From Ulota crispa (Eukaryota > Streptophyta > Bryopsida > Orthotrichales > Orthotrichaceae), in NCBI GenBank assembly GCA_963920765.1, contig OY987244.1, positions 23,106,358 through 23,170,357 on the forward strand: a stretch of DNA of 64,000 nucleotides. Direction: 5' to 3'. Position 1 is the first letter of the stretch. Every line of letters begins with the position of its first letter. A program made the translations under genes and the position numbers. Under the pieces are notes generated by a model. The model did not search any database. It was not told where the DNA came from and was given only the letters and a program-made list of their open reading frames with translations. Below are positions 27,320 to 39,840 of this stretch, in pieces.

Positions 27320-27939
27320 GTATAGAGTCTCTCAAACTCTTACCTACCCACAAATTAAAACTTCTCATAACTTTCACCTCATTGATTGAAATCAAATGAT
27401 TCAAAACCCCTCATGTACATATAAGTCTAAAGAACCAATTTCAAAAATAAATAAATAAATAAATATAGCAACTTTTAAAGAAGTTTTCCAAGCTGCCCAA
27501 GTTGCCCGAAGCTCAAAAAACTACATATCATGCAATAACTTTTGAACCATGAAGTCAAAAGTTATGAAAATTGTTGGACCTTGAAGTTTCTCCTTGGGCA
27601 CATCATGTGTGAAAATTTCAAAGAAAAAAATGAAAAATCCATGTGTAATGAGTTGTTCAAAATTCAATTTGTCTCTTGTAGAGACAATGGCCTTTTAGGG
27701 GTTTAAAATATTTACCTTTCAGAAGGGAATAGTGAGGAGATTTAATCCCCACTAGGAGAGTGGATTTTTTTGGATTCATGCTCAGATCTTAAAGCTTATT
27801 TCTTCTCAACTTGAATGAATGAGCTCTCGACCATGGAGATAAGTCACAAAGGTTGTATATACTTTAAACTCCAGTAGAAATAGCAATGTTGTGTTTTATA
27901 TCTGGCTTTTTTTTTTATCATCCTTGGTATGATTGCTTA

Positions 27940-28508
27940 GGGGTCACTTAGTGTATTTATACAAACCATGTGCAATCAAATTTTGACCCCTCTATTTTAT
28001 GTTCTAAAACTTAAATAAAAGGAAAAGAAAAAAACATAGGTAGATTTTCCTATTTTGAAAGTTTATGTTCTGAATTATTGATAAATTTATTTGTTAATTA
28101 TAATTAATTACAAATATTTGAATTAAAATGATACACTGCATAGCTAAAGATAACTTTCACACCCCTATTTTATTTAAGAAAAAATTCTTTAAAAAATACA
28201 CAAAAATTTCTAAAACAAGGCTCTATTGAAAGTTTATATTTCTTGAATATTGATGCAATGGTCATCTAAATGTGTTCTTTATAAATATTTGAGTTGAAAA
28301 ACATGCCATTTTAGTTAATTTTTCAACCTTCTCTAGGAATCATTTAATATATTATTTGGATTGAAGTTTTTAGCAATAGAATCCCATAGTTTTGATTAAA
28401 CAATGCTCAAAATTATAAGTTGAAATCGTAGTTTATCAAAAAGTAAATAGGTTGTCAAAAGATCACTTGATCACACGTGGTGTATTATAGATATACTAAG
28501 TGACCCCC
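27940..28508. mobile_element. Element with GGGGTCACTTAGT ends
   Basis: About 570 bp. GGGGTCACTTAGTGTATTTATA on the left is repeated inverted as GGGGTCACTTAGTATATCTATA on the right, with more distant matches inward. No coding frame inside; superfamily unknown. Confidence 0.65.
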
Positions 28509-29750
28509 CAAGTGTGAATGTATTGTTAGAGGGTCAATTATAAGAGGGTCGTTGCAAGAAACACGTGCGAGTTTTGTCTCAAACAGCCTTAAAAAGCCTT
28601 AGTACTGGTAGTATTATGAGCTTTTGGAATTTATTTTTTAAAATAAAAGAAAATATGGATATTTTGTAAAGCACTTAAAGTAGCATACTTGTGAAAATCC
28701 AAACCTAGAAAAATAAATCTAGAAGTTATGCACAAAAATAGAGAGATCAAAAACACCAAAAAAAAGATTTTTTTTTTCTTTCTAGAATATAGTAAAAAAA
28801 TTCAAAAAAATAAAATAAAAATTGGCCATTTTTCCTAACTTGAAGGTGCTTCTTTTCCATCAAATTAAATTTTGGGGAAAAACAAATTGTGTTTTGTGCG
28901 CTTGCGCAAAAGTAGTGCACTTTGAGCACATGTAGAAGGTGGATAAATTACTATTTTTGAATTTTTTTTTGAGATTGTTTAACTTTAGTACAAGAACTTG
29001 TTTGTGAATTTTGGCCTTCAGATTTGCATTTTAGGGTCAAAAATAGTACTCAAAACTCCCAAAATAGCCAAAGTAGACACTTAATTGAGGGTATTTAAAA
29101 ATAGCAAAATATTTTTATAAATTAATAAAAAAAATCCCTAAACATTTGTGACTATTACATATACCTTCCTCTCAAATTTTAGTTAGAAAAAGTTTATGAC
29201 ACAAAAGTTATAGCCCAAAAACCACCTGCCCAAGACCAAGGGGACAAAAACTAGAACAAGTGTTTTTTGCAATCACCCAAGATCCAAACTCAAGTTTATT
29301 GTTTTTATACTTAAGAAAATTAAAAAAAAGGAAAATAAATAATATATTTTGCAATAATCAGTCATTTTTGCCTTTCTACTTCTTCTATAAAGTTTAGGAT
29401 TTTTGCATGGATTTTGATGGTGGGAAATTCTAAAAGATTTTAAACTAGATCCCTCTACCTCAAATACATTAGAGCCACGTGATACTAAGTTAGGAACAAG
29501 ACAAAGGAAACTAACAATAAGCAATACCGATGACAAAGAACTACTTTTCACTATCAAAGGCCTATATAATAGGGACAAAGGCCAGTAAAACCATAAATTA
29601 GCTAGACCGCGCGTGGAATTAGTCCCCTTTTATTCTTGTTAGTTCCAAATCATTCAAGGAAATAAAAACCCCTCATCCTGGCAGTGTCGTTGCACAGGCA
29701 AAGCCAAGGTCTACCCCGGACCAGTCACTAGTCAGTGACAGTTCAATTAT
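28509..29750. other. AT-rich intergenic, no gene seen
   Basis: Very AT-rich sequence with T- and A-runs. The open frames on the minus strand (60-101 codons) are low-complexity and lack domains. A composition change to GC-richer DNA begins near 29600. Confidence 0.35.
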
Positions 29751-31198
29751 GGTATGTTCCCACATGGACTCTGCTTTTAGTAAGTAGAGGTTTTTTCCAT
29801 GCTTTCAAGGGGGGGGGGGGGTTCACACCAACACAGGGTGTTAGAGGCCGATCCACAATGGCAAAGTCGGGCTAGGGTTGGTAATAGCGGCTTTTTGAGA
29901 AATATTTGGGATAACACCTGCGATTTCTGGGATTAGTTAGAGGAAATAAGTTTTACAAAAATCTCTTGAAATTGTAGATTTGAGAAAGTTACAGGCCTTT
30001 AATTATAGCTTTTAGTATGCATGGCTCTTGGCCTCCATTTGGGAAGACCGGTCCTACAAAATATTGCATCAAATACGGTTGGGACCCCCTTCTGCAAATT
30101 TGGGACCTCTCTTGGCGGCGGTTTAATGCCAAAGTGGGCCGCCTACTTAATTAGCGCCGCAGAGCTTCAACCTTTGCAGCCTTCTTTTGCCCTCGTCAAT
30201 CATCGTCTGCAGCTGCTAAGGTAATCTTGGTATCCTGTCCTTTTTTTTTTTTTCCACTGTGTTGCCTTTGTTTGTTAAAGCTGCTTTCCCCTAGCTTCCC
30301 TGTGGCACAAAGTGTTGTCCAAATTTCTGTTTAGTTTAGAAGTTTGTGCTCTCTAGATCTGCTCTTAGTAAGTGCTTGTAAAATTCTGAATTCACATAGA
30401 AAACAGTAGTGAATAGGCCACAAGGGCTCCTTTGCATTTCATATAATCAAACACTGATGAAGCTACTTGTAGGTGCTATAGATTCTCTTCCCTTCTTTGC
30501 AACTCCTACTCTCACAATCTATGAATGCATGCTGCATTCTCTCTTGAAGTTGTTGTTGTTCTTTTGATGGACTTCTTTGCAAGTCTTCCTTGAATTGATT
30601 GCCTTCCCTCCAAGCATGAACACAGCCCCAACAGATTTCTCCCTTCTCGTCTCCCTTCTCCTTACATGCTTATAGTGGAATGTTGTTGGCAACATAGGAA
30701 GATGGAGAACCATTACAGCCCTACCTGGAGCAATACCCCCATCCGACCAACACCAATTTCCATGCCAACAGCGAGCATCCCAAGTAGTCGTAAGTACTTT
30801 TCATTTCTTCTTTCATTTTACCAACTCATTATAGAATCATTTGCATCATTAGAAAGCACTTGTCATCATGCATATAGTCTTACATTCTACAGAAAAGGAA
30901 GGGATTTTGAGTGGATACCTAGGACTGCTACACCACTCTCCCATTATTGCAAACATAACCTTCAAATGCTGAGAACATCAATCCATTCAGATCCTCTTAC
31001 TCATAGCCATGATTGTAATGCTTCTGCTCTTTAACTCCAGTGAACACCCCATTTCCCTCCATTGCATTCAATCCTCCATTGCCACAAAGTCCACACAAGA
31101 ACAAAGTATTTGCACATCTCACAAACACCCTCCGACGCCCCAATAAGAGTTTGATTGAAACTAAAATTCGATAGCGCAGGTTTGGTTAACTTTTACCT

Positions 31199-32271
31199 TT
31201 GTTTGTATCACTTGCACTACTCCAAACGCTCCAAGTCTCAACCATTTTCTGGTGTGCTGTAGGTGCCATAGGCTTCTCGGTGAACGCCTTGCAGTACAGT
31301 AGGCCACCGTCTCAATACAGGAGCTCATCAAGTTCCCAACGTCCTCCCATTTTTACTCCGTTGCAGCATCACATCGGGATGCCATCAACTCCAATCGGTG
31401 CACGGACGAACGTGCATAGCAGCTCCAGCTTACCATCGCCGACCACCTCCTACACCCCCATTGCTGCACTTATTGCTACAGCAACGTTGTGTGCTACTCC
31501 GGCTACCCCGGCTGCTGCACCTACCCAAACCAACAACCTAAGCAGCAGCAGTCAAAGACCTAGGCAAGATAGGCGGCCCAATTAGAGAGAGTTGGAGGTG
31601 ATGGTCCTAATTGCGGCAAAGAAAGAAATGACATTATAGAACGAGGTCATTGATGAACGCGAACTCATGGTTTTTGACACCACAAAGTGGAACCAAGTCT
31701 CCAAGGACGTCATGAGGGCAAACTTGTCTCCATGCCACCGTGACGCTCATGCTTGCAAAGCCAAATGGAACTTAATATATTTTGAGTTCAAGAGGATCTC
31801 CAACTACCATGATTGCACGGGGAGAAATATGCAAGACTACTGGGAATTGACAACTACGCAACGACAAGAGCAAGGCGTACCGCGGTACTTTTCTATAGAG
31901 ATTTACAGATCCATTTCTAGATGGTTCGAGGGAAGACCCCACATGGCAAGGACAACCTCACCCGTAACGACTCTAACTTTGCAGGAATTGCGGGGACAGC
32001 AGAAGACGAAGAAAGAGTCACCTTCCCCATAGAAGACAAAGCAGTAGGAGAGGTGGAGTCCCCACCAGTTGGATTTGACTTCCCCAATAGCCCTCTTTGG
32101 TCACTAGGGAGCTCTACATCACTTCCCCGTAGCTATCCATCCACTCTGACCGCTGGAGCTCCATCTCCACCGACTGATTTCACACCGCCTCTGCTCAAGC
32201 CGGATGCAGGAGTCCCAAATGGTGTCATGCCACAACTTATCAGCTCTTCAGGTAATTCCTCATACTCATAA
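31199..32271 (+). pseudogene. MYB/SANT trihelix-like ORF1 of Harbinger element
   Basis: PIF/Harbinger elements carry a second protein with a MYB/SANT-like domain that binds DNA and partners the transposase. The frame from 31199 (Ser/Pro/Thr-rich N-terminus) reaches a stop at 31583, has another near 31640, and then continues in the same frame as the domain: TKWNQVSKDV, CKAKWNLIYFEFKRI, YWELTTTQRQ, LPR-like VPRYF, then a Trp near 31925. This W..W..Y/F spacing with CKAKW is typical of trihelix/MYB-SANT folds. After about 31990 the sensible reading shifts by one frame (EDEERVTFPIEDK, then Pro/Ser-rich to 32271). Two stops and a frameshift make it a likely pseudogene, although introns could remove some of these. 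Confidence 0.65.
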
Positions 32272-33282
32272 GGAAGACATGTTGGGAATACTAGGGTGAA
32301 ATGAAAGAACATGTTGGGACATACAGTTATGGCGGATGCAACGACAACAGCAGGACATACTATGGCAAGGCACTTGGAGGAGTTCACTATTTTTCACCGC
32401 GAGATGGAGAGGCTGAAGATCAAGGCGTAGTTCAAGATTTTTGAGCAGCAGATGCAACATCAAAGAGAGAAAGATCAATGATTGTATTCAACGGCCATGG
32501 AAGCAAATCTTATTGCTAAGCTTGCAATAGAAAAATAGAATGACATAGTGGTTTGCCTTTGTAACATTTTGAGCGTGCTCAATAGGAGTTTCGGAGGACA
32601 CGACAATGTAAAGTCCACCATTGCCGGTGCTGCAAGTACTGCAGGTGCAAGGAAGACTTTCCTCAGTCCAACTTTGGGGGAGGAGCCTTCGACGGTGAGG
32701 TCTGTAAGACCTACCAAACCACGTATGCAATTCTACAAAGGACTGGCTGGACCTCCCACTGAGCTTGGACAGTCGGCGGAAACAACAAGCAACATGGCTA
32801 CCAATTTGGGCAGAGACTTCCACACCCTAAACGTTGGCAGCAGTGACCAAATGGCGACAGAGTAGTTGAATTGGCAGCAGCAGTAGCCAACAAGAACCAC
32901 GTTTGGCAGCGACATCGGGCGCCATGGAGACCGGCTGGACATCTGAGGATGGTAAGCGCTGCCCTTTTGGCACCTTCTCCATGCGTTAGGATGCAGAACC
33001 TTTGCTTCTACATTCCAAGTGCACAAGTAGTTGGTTAGTTTTGTATTTGCTTTTAAAATGTAGAAGCAGGTATAGTAAGTATTGGTTTAGGGTGGAATTG
33101 CAGTATCACCTGTACTGAAGGATTTGAAGCAAGTTGAACAACCGCACCTGTTTTTATATTCAGAAATATATTTTTTGTTAGCTCTATTCAATTCTCTGAG
33201 GAAAGGCAAAAGCATTTGAGCACTCTTGATTTGCTCCTCAAAATTTAGGTCATGCTTGTAATTGATTAATAATTTCATACTT

Positions 33283-34705
33283 CTACAATAAAAGCCAACA
33301 GAACAAAAAAAAGATAACTACAGAACAGGGTATGATAGAACTCTTACCGTAACCGTAAAGCACTTGAGGTCTTTGAGAGCTCAAGTAAAGCTTGATGTCT
33401 CTTCTCTTCTCAGCAACAGCCACGATCCCAACAATTTTTGGAACCTCCTCTCCAATATCGGCAGTGTCCCCTATGGTGTCCTCCATTGACTCCTCGTGGT
33501 AACCACGTGTGCGGAGAAAGCACAACAAATTCTCAACATCCTTGGGGGACTGCCCAAGGAGCATGTTATACAAAATTGCACAACAAAAGATAACATGTGG
33601 TAGGAAGCACACATGTAACTTAGACTTGTTTAGGAGCTCCTTAAACGTCTACTTGAACATCCCAAAGGTGTTCTCTACTACGCAGCGCCATTTTCTTAAT
33701 TTCCTATTGAACAGAGACTCAGCTAGATATAGGTTAGTGCTCTAACAATGAGGGACCATCAACCAAGGAAGGAGTGGATAACATTGATCTCCAATAAGGT
33801 AAGGGGAAAACCTATCTGTACTAGAGTTCCCAGCAAACAATGTACCATGATTTGCCAAATGATACAAAGAAGATCTTTGCAGAATCCTAGTCGTTGGTTG
33901 ATCCTGGCATCCCCAATTTTATGTTTAGAAATCTTTTCTCACTATCAACCACAGTTTGACAATTTAACGAGTACCCACCACTTTTAAAGTAGTAATAGTC
34001 TATTGTGAACTTCTTGGGTTTAGCTATGGACACATGGGTTCTGTCAATGGCACTAGCAACACACGATAGCACAGACAGATTTGCAAATTTTTGTTGGATA
34101 CTATGCATACAATCCCCAGTTGGCCAACTTAATTTTTCCTTTAACTTGTCATTAATAGCATGGACTACTTCTCGCAAGATCTTGGACACGGTACTCTTGC
34201 CAATAGCAAAAACCTCTGAACACGTAAGTAGAGATGACCCTTAAGCAAGTTTGAATAAAGCACAAGCAACTCTAACAACAACAAGAATGGCTACACGATA
34301 CCTGATGCCTTTACGACTCAATTGCGGTGATAATAAACATGATAGGGTGAAGACATTTTGCTTGGGCATGCGAACTAATTGCACCCACCGTTGGTCATCA
34401 TACACGGTGAGAATGAAGCGAGAGAACCATGCGATTGATGTGGGCTTCACCTAGAACTCCAAATCTTCCTCCACATAATATGATGAAGTGAAAAGACGAA
34501 AGCTATGCAGAGCACTCTACAAAGGGACAAAGTAATCAACCGTTGGCTCCGCTAGCCTCCGTAAGATAGAGTCCGCAGCAGTTCTGTCCTCCTTGTCATT
34601 AGTAATAGAAGCGGGGAAGGGGGCGGTGATATACAAGATCACCGTCTGAATGAGCAACCATATGGCAAGAATGACTTCGGATCGAGGACCACTGGTCCTG
34701 TCCAT
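33283..34705 (-). pseudogene. PIF/Harbinger DDE transposase, broken
   Basis: Harbinger transposases cut and paste elements at TTA sites. Signs in order on the minus strand: a helix-turn-helix region with VACALFKLA and GKSTVSKILREV (34250-34170); SCVASAIDRTHVSI with the first catalytic Asp (about 34060); DYYYFKSGGYS; FLNIKLGMPGSTND with the second Asp (about 33890); and RCVVENTFGMFK with the catalytic Glu (about 33680). A C-terminal frame 33612-33283 follows. Stops and frameshifts interrupt it near 34240, 33880 and 33640, so no full-length protein is possible without them. The upstream frame to 34705 may be its N-terminus. The triad itself is still legible. Confidence 0.8.
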
Positions 34706-35646
34706 TTCTTGATCTTTGAAACCCTAACAAGAAAGCCGTTGTTAGAGTGGATTAACTGAGGACAGATGACGAAATACCAATTCCGGTGTACACTTGAAGT
34801 TCACACTGACCGACACTTCAATTAATGATAGAACAATGACTGGAGCAAAAATCTCATTCACTCAAGGTGGACAACCCAAACTTAGAGTCCGCAGCCTAAA
34901 CACAATCCATTCTCTAAACCCTACTACAGACACAGACATTCTCATTAGAAATTCAAACATCTGAGGAACAAAATAAAAAGCAAAACTGAAACTTAACTTA
35001 CGCTGGTCAATCAAGTCCAAAAAGCACCGCTCCGCCAAAGCACCGACAGAATCACGCAACGTGGGCGTCAGAATTCACAAGAGGTATTCATGCGCGGCAA
35101 TATCAAAGGGCCGCAGAGTTTGCAACAACAGCAGCAGATTCGAATATGAAGACGAGTTTGCAATGAACTCCTCAATTCTAACCTTAGCACCGCCACCAGA
35201 AAGTCGTAGCGTTCAAGCAATGACAAAAAGATGAAGCCAGGGATGAAAATAACGACACGCATGCGCAAGAGGTCGAGAATCAACGACAACACAGATGGAA
35301 ACAAGAGCGTGAACGCAACAAGACGGTGCTAAAAGCTGCAGCAAAAGGCTCCTCAATCACAAGCGTAGAGATGAAGCGCAGACACAACAAAGGGAGTGAC
35401 TATAAGTTCTACTAAAACCTAGAACTGATGTGTAAACCCCCCCATTGCGTTCAACACATGGCGGGCTAGGAGAGGGGGGTTGATAATCATCAAAGACTAT
35501 GTGTGAACACGACTTCCTTAAAGTCCCTATGTCATGCTCGCTTTTAGTAAAAATCTCAAAAGCAGAAAAAACCCACAATGCCAGGGAACAGTTGCACATT
35601 CCAGGTTCCCTAAAACCCTAAAGTTGGGTCCATGTGGTAATGGACC

Positions 35647-36236
35647 TTCAGGAAATTGGAGAAATATGTAGGGATTAGAAAATCCAAATGGGGTAGGACT
35701 AGGAACTCATTCTCCTACAAAAGAATAAGGCAAATTTCTTCTTTTTGTTTGGACCAATTTATTAGTTGAGACAAATACTGGTCCCAACTTGGGTCTAATT
35801 TTCTTTTATATTGGTGCATCCAACCTTCAGGGAGAAAAATTAGCTTCACAAGCAAAAGTCTAGCATTTTTCATTTTCAATTTTTTTTATGAGCATAAACT
35901 AGATATTCCTTATATTTATATTCTAACGTGTTTCATTTGATTTTTTTTAATGATTTGGCTGGCTTTTTATCCAATCGTTTCAAGTTTTAACCGTTTTTCT
36001 TTGCAGTTTCTTATAGGTGACAACAAATTAATTGTTGGTTTACCTTGGACTTTGAATCCACCAATACAATCTATCTTTTACCCAATTGAAAACAATCTTG
36101 AATTGGAGTAGCTACCGACTCTGAGAGTTGAGGTTGTTTTGATCTCAATTCATATCTTCAATTGGTAGAACCTTTAGAAATTAGGTTTAAGTCTTTACGC
36201 AAGTAGTGAAGAACATAATTTGAAAAAAAAATTCAC
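35647..36236. other. Intergenic, no gene seen
   Basis: AT-rich DNA to the right of the Harbinger-like element. No coding, RNA or clear repeat structure was recognised. Confidence 0.35.
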
Positions 36237-37241
36237 CCTTACGTGCCAAAGGCAGCAAAATTTGGTGTTCAAGAAACTTTGAGACTTTGATGAAGACTAA
36301 TGTTTTCATTTATTGATTTGTTTTTTTGGAAAAATGTGGTCTAAAGATAGTTTCAATGTTCAATTTGAATGCCCTTTATACTAAATTATAGTTATTTTTG
36401 GTGGAAGCTAAATTGCAAGTATGCATGTTGTGCACTAAAAAGGTGTGCTGAAAAGTGTCACTAAAGAGTTTATGACAAGCTGGTACATTGGAAAAGTGGA
36501 CAGCCACGTGAAATTAAAAATCAAGATCTCCCAAGGGACAATGAGGGACCTTATATTGAGAATTCATCATCTAATAGAATTTAAATGTGTTTTTGGGCCA
36601 ATTTCACTTGGAATGTCTCTCATATAGGAATTAGAACTCATCCATTGTTAAATTCTCTTTGTTTGTAATGGTTTTTGGTCAATAATTAGAGCTGAGATCT
36701 CCCTTTGTGTTAGGTGGTAGCTCTTTGACTATTGCATTGCGAGCTCATTTATGAAATTGTTGTCATGATTGTGGAAAAAGAGTTATTAGTTTTGAAGTAA
36801 CAACAATAAGCATAAATGGTTGTTTCCCAATTTTGTCCACAAAATCTACCATTTTGGCATAGCAAGTTTTGTGCAATTACAAAAAATAATAAAACTTTGT
36901 ACTCATCCACATTCAATCACAAATATCTTAACATTTGCTTGGTTTTTTAGGAGTTTTTTTTGGCAACACCATCTAGAAGCCTTAAAGTTCAAGACCATAC
37001 ATTTATAGCTTTGATTCAATGCTTGATACTCATTACAAGGAAACCATGGTCAAATCTACGGAAAAGTTGACAAAGATTGGGACCTAATCTATAGTATACT
37101 GTAGATTAGGTCCCAATCTTTGTCAACTTTTCCGTAGATTTGACCATGGTTTCCTTGTAGTGACTGATCTTACAACTATTGTTCAACCTTCATTGAAAAT
37201 GCCTTCTTGAGACAAGAAAAGCAGCCTTTGGCATTTAGGGG
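36237..37241. mobile_element. TTAA-family element P9
   Basis: About 1 kb. The right end is TTAACCCCTAAATGCCAAAGGCTGC in reverse (TTAA at 37242-37245). The left end is a decayed version, TTCACCCTTACGTGCCAAAGGCAGC. The shared GTGCCAAAGGC/ATGCCAAAGGC supports the pairing. A CACTA-type hairpin is nested at 37031. Confidence 0.65.
37031..37162. mobile_element. CACTA-type perfect hairpin, 132 bp
   Basis: Ends CATTACAAGGAAACC and GGTTTCCTTGTAGTG; the left tip is one base off CACTACAAGG. The 64-base arms are otherwise exactly complementary, meeting near 37097 (CTATAGTATACTGTAG). ACT on both sides fits the 3-bp target duplication of CACTA elements. Such perfect arms suggest recent insertion or ongoing arm homogenisation. 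Confidence 0.8.
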
Positions 37242-37389
37242 TTAATGCTCATGAGAAAAAATATAAAGAGATCCTCACTCCAAGAATTGGAAGCTACCAA
37301 GAAAGAAAATTCTTTAGGACCATTGTCAAACTTGATGAAAATACAACTGTTCAAAATCTTGGTAAAATTTTGAGTATTTGGTATCTTAA

Positions 37390-37625
37390 CCCTTAAAGGA
37401 CCGAGCTACTATAATACATAATATGTACGCTGCTATATAACTGGCATTTGTTACCAACAAAAAGTTTTAATTTGGGATCTTGATTACCTCACTAGAACAA
37501 CATTGATCTATATTCTAACTTCTTTGTTGATCTCAAATATAACATAAAGATGTGGATGCACTCCAAATACAAGAAAAACACCCCATATTACACTGGTCGC
37601 AAAAGGCTGCTTGGTCCTTTAGGGG
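37390..37625. mobile_element. TTAA-flanked MITE P10
   Basis: 236 bp, ends CCCTTAAAGGACCGAG and, inverted, CCCCTAAAGGACCAAGC, with TTAA at 37386-37389 and 37626-37629. The interior is not strongly palindromic. Confidence 0.8.
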
Positions 37626-37629
37626 TTAA

Positions 37630-39840
37630 AATGGCGCTAAAATTTGTATTGTTCTCATTCATCTCTTTCCTCATTCGATGTTTTCTAAATTTTCTAAAGC
37701 TTGTTGTTTAGGCCTTCACTATCAGGGCTTGATTGTTTTGCCATAAGGTCTTTACTCATGCAAAGAAATTCCGTGTCACTCTCTTGTGATAATGAATTCA
37801 TTGTGGCTCATTCAGTGGAACACTCTGAGTTGGAATTTTGGTTTACATGGCAACAAGTTTTGAAAATTTACACTTGTAGTGTAAAAGGCCCTGGCTTACT
37901 CTCAAGATTGTTTGAAGTAATATGGGCTATATATGTTTCAGGTCCAATTTTTCTGATGTTTTCTCCTAGAAAATTAGGCCCAAGGGAGATTTTCCAACTA
38001 ACCTCTAAATGCTTGCAGCGCCATTTGTGGCATTTAAATGACTTCTAAATAGTGCTCACTCATGATAGCACAATACTTTTCATTCCACCCTTGTTTTGTG
38101 ATTTGCTTGCATGGGATTGCTTGAATGGTGGTAAAAATTGCGTCATTGCCGTAATTGTGATTGTTTTCACACAAAAAAATCTCTATAAGCAAATCACAAG
38201 AAGTAGTTTTTCATAAATATTTATGCAACTTGTAGCTCCTGACTCTTGATCTAAATTCTACCCATAAAAATTGTGTTTTTAAATTTTAGACCAATATACA
38301 AAATGAAGGTCATCAATTATACTTTTTATTCCAATTTGAAGATCTGAAAAATTCCAAATTTGAATATTTTATTGCCAATTGAAACTAAGGTCTTACAACC
38401 ACTGTATTTGAACTTTCTAATTTATTGGATGATATTGAATTTTGGTGTACACCACAATGTTCTACATCATAATATAAAACCACAATGATCTTTCTAGAAA
38501 TTTCAAGCTTATTTTGTGTATGTTATGATATTATTCATTGTTTCTTTGAAAATTTATGACAATATCAAATTTTCACAAAAGAATCTGAAAAACTTAAGAC
38601 TTCTGGAAAGAAGGTGATTGCTCCTTTGAAATATAAAAAAGAAAAAAAAAATTCACATATAGTTTATGGGGAGCACGCAAAGTGAAGAATTTTGACATGC
38701 AACTAAGTCAAGAATAACTTCTTGGTTTCTCATTGATCAAGCAACACACACCTTAGATTACATATAAGCAGCTTTTAAATTTTATTTTTTCATTGACAAG
38801 GTAGAAATACCATAAACGATTAAAATAAGGCACTTTAGCCTAAAGATATGGGGAATTTCTTGAGTAATTAAGCTCAATCTATGGAGAAACAAGGATAATG
38901 AAAAGTGCAAAAAAGAAAAAAGAAAAAAGAAAAACTCAAAATTAATATTTTATGCAATAGAAATGTGGATTTAGGGTTTGGACCAATTTTGGTTTCAAAG
39001 GTGCACCTTAAATGGCTACCTCTAAAACCTTGTTCTAAAATAAATTTGAACCAATCAAATGCAAGGAAAGAGCATCTTTTTGAAATCTCTTTCAAAGCCA
39101 ACTCTTCTTGGTTTAAGAACACTCTACTCTGCCATTATTGGGCAGTAACCGCTTATGGTATTTCTACGTTAGCGTGACAGGCACCCAACAATGCAAGCAA
39201 GTAAGAAAAATTTGGACAGAAATGGATAGAATCAATAACTTGTGCACATTCATTCATAAAATTTACTAAGTTTAATAGCTTTCATCCAAATTTTGGCTAA
39301 TACAATACTTGTTTAAGGAGGGACTTGGCTATTTCATCCATTTTTTTGCATGATTTTTCTAATGTATAGGTAGCTAGCCCAAATTTGAGGTAAGGTTTAG
39401 GCAAAATTTGCCAAGAATTTAAAAGCTGCATACAAGTCAAGAAAGATGAATATAATCATCCGTGCGTGCACATTCACCCATAAATCAGCTACTTTAGCAA
39501 CGTTCATTCAAGATTGGTGCACCTAATGTTCTATTAAGAGGGATATGACAATTTCATCCATTTCTTTTTGCCCAATATTAAGATAACTAGTGTCATAATG
39601 TGGTAAGATTGTGACAAAAATTTGCCTAATTTTTTCCCCCGAAACTAGGTGTCAGTGGGCCGACGTTTAGGGTTAAGACCAACCCAACAAATTGGAAAAA
39701 ATTCTAAACCACTCGCTGCAGAAGAAGCTAGATGAAACACAAGGGTCTAAACTCAACGAATGAGACATGTGTGAGTAAGGTAGCAGCATCCATAAGCATT
39801 GCGTTCCCATGCTCGTCATCTGACAGTGGCAGGGCTAATC
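37630..39840. other. Intergenic, no gene seen
   Basis: AT-rich DNA. A plus-strand frame of 115 codons (37701-38048) and two antisense frames near 38.9-39.1 kb show no domain or codon pattern. No RNA gene recognised. Confidence 0.35.

Larger units (their letters stand above)
25142..27701. mobile_element. Outer TTAA-family hairpin P7 carrying nested insertions
   Basis: The outer ends are CCCCTAAAAGGCCCAAG and, inverted, CCCCTAAAAGGCC, with TTAA on the left and TTTAAA on the right. Once the inserts are removed, the left arm matches the right arm in reverse (ATGTGCCCAAGGAGAA, GGTCCAACAATTTTCATAAC, CAGCTTGGGCAACTT). Inserts: 25268-25507, 25557-26044, 26171-26561, 26602-27009 and 27201-27319. Its central segment is related to copy P1. 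Confidence 0.8.
29751..35646. mobile_element. PIF/Harbinger DNA transposon, degenerate, candidate full span
   Basis: The region holds both proteins expected of PIF/Harbinger elements: a MYB/SANT (trihelix-like) protein on + and a DDE transposase on -, arranged convergently. Candidate inverted ends are GGTATGTTCCCACATGGAC at 29751 and, inverted, GGTCCATTACCACATGGAC at 35646. They share CCACATGGAC and then CTTT(T)AG, but TTA target duplications could not be confirmed, so the boundaries are tentative. The left end also resembles the tips of the 120-bp MITE at 8936 and 63692. The span is about 5.9 kb and GC-richer than its surroundings. A run of 13 G lies at 29809-29821. Confidence 0.55.
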
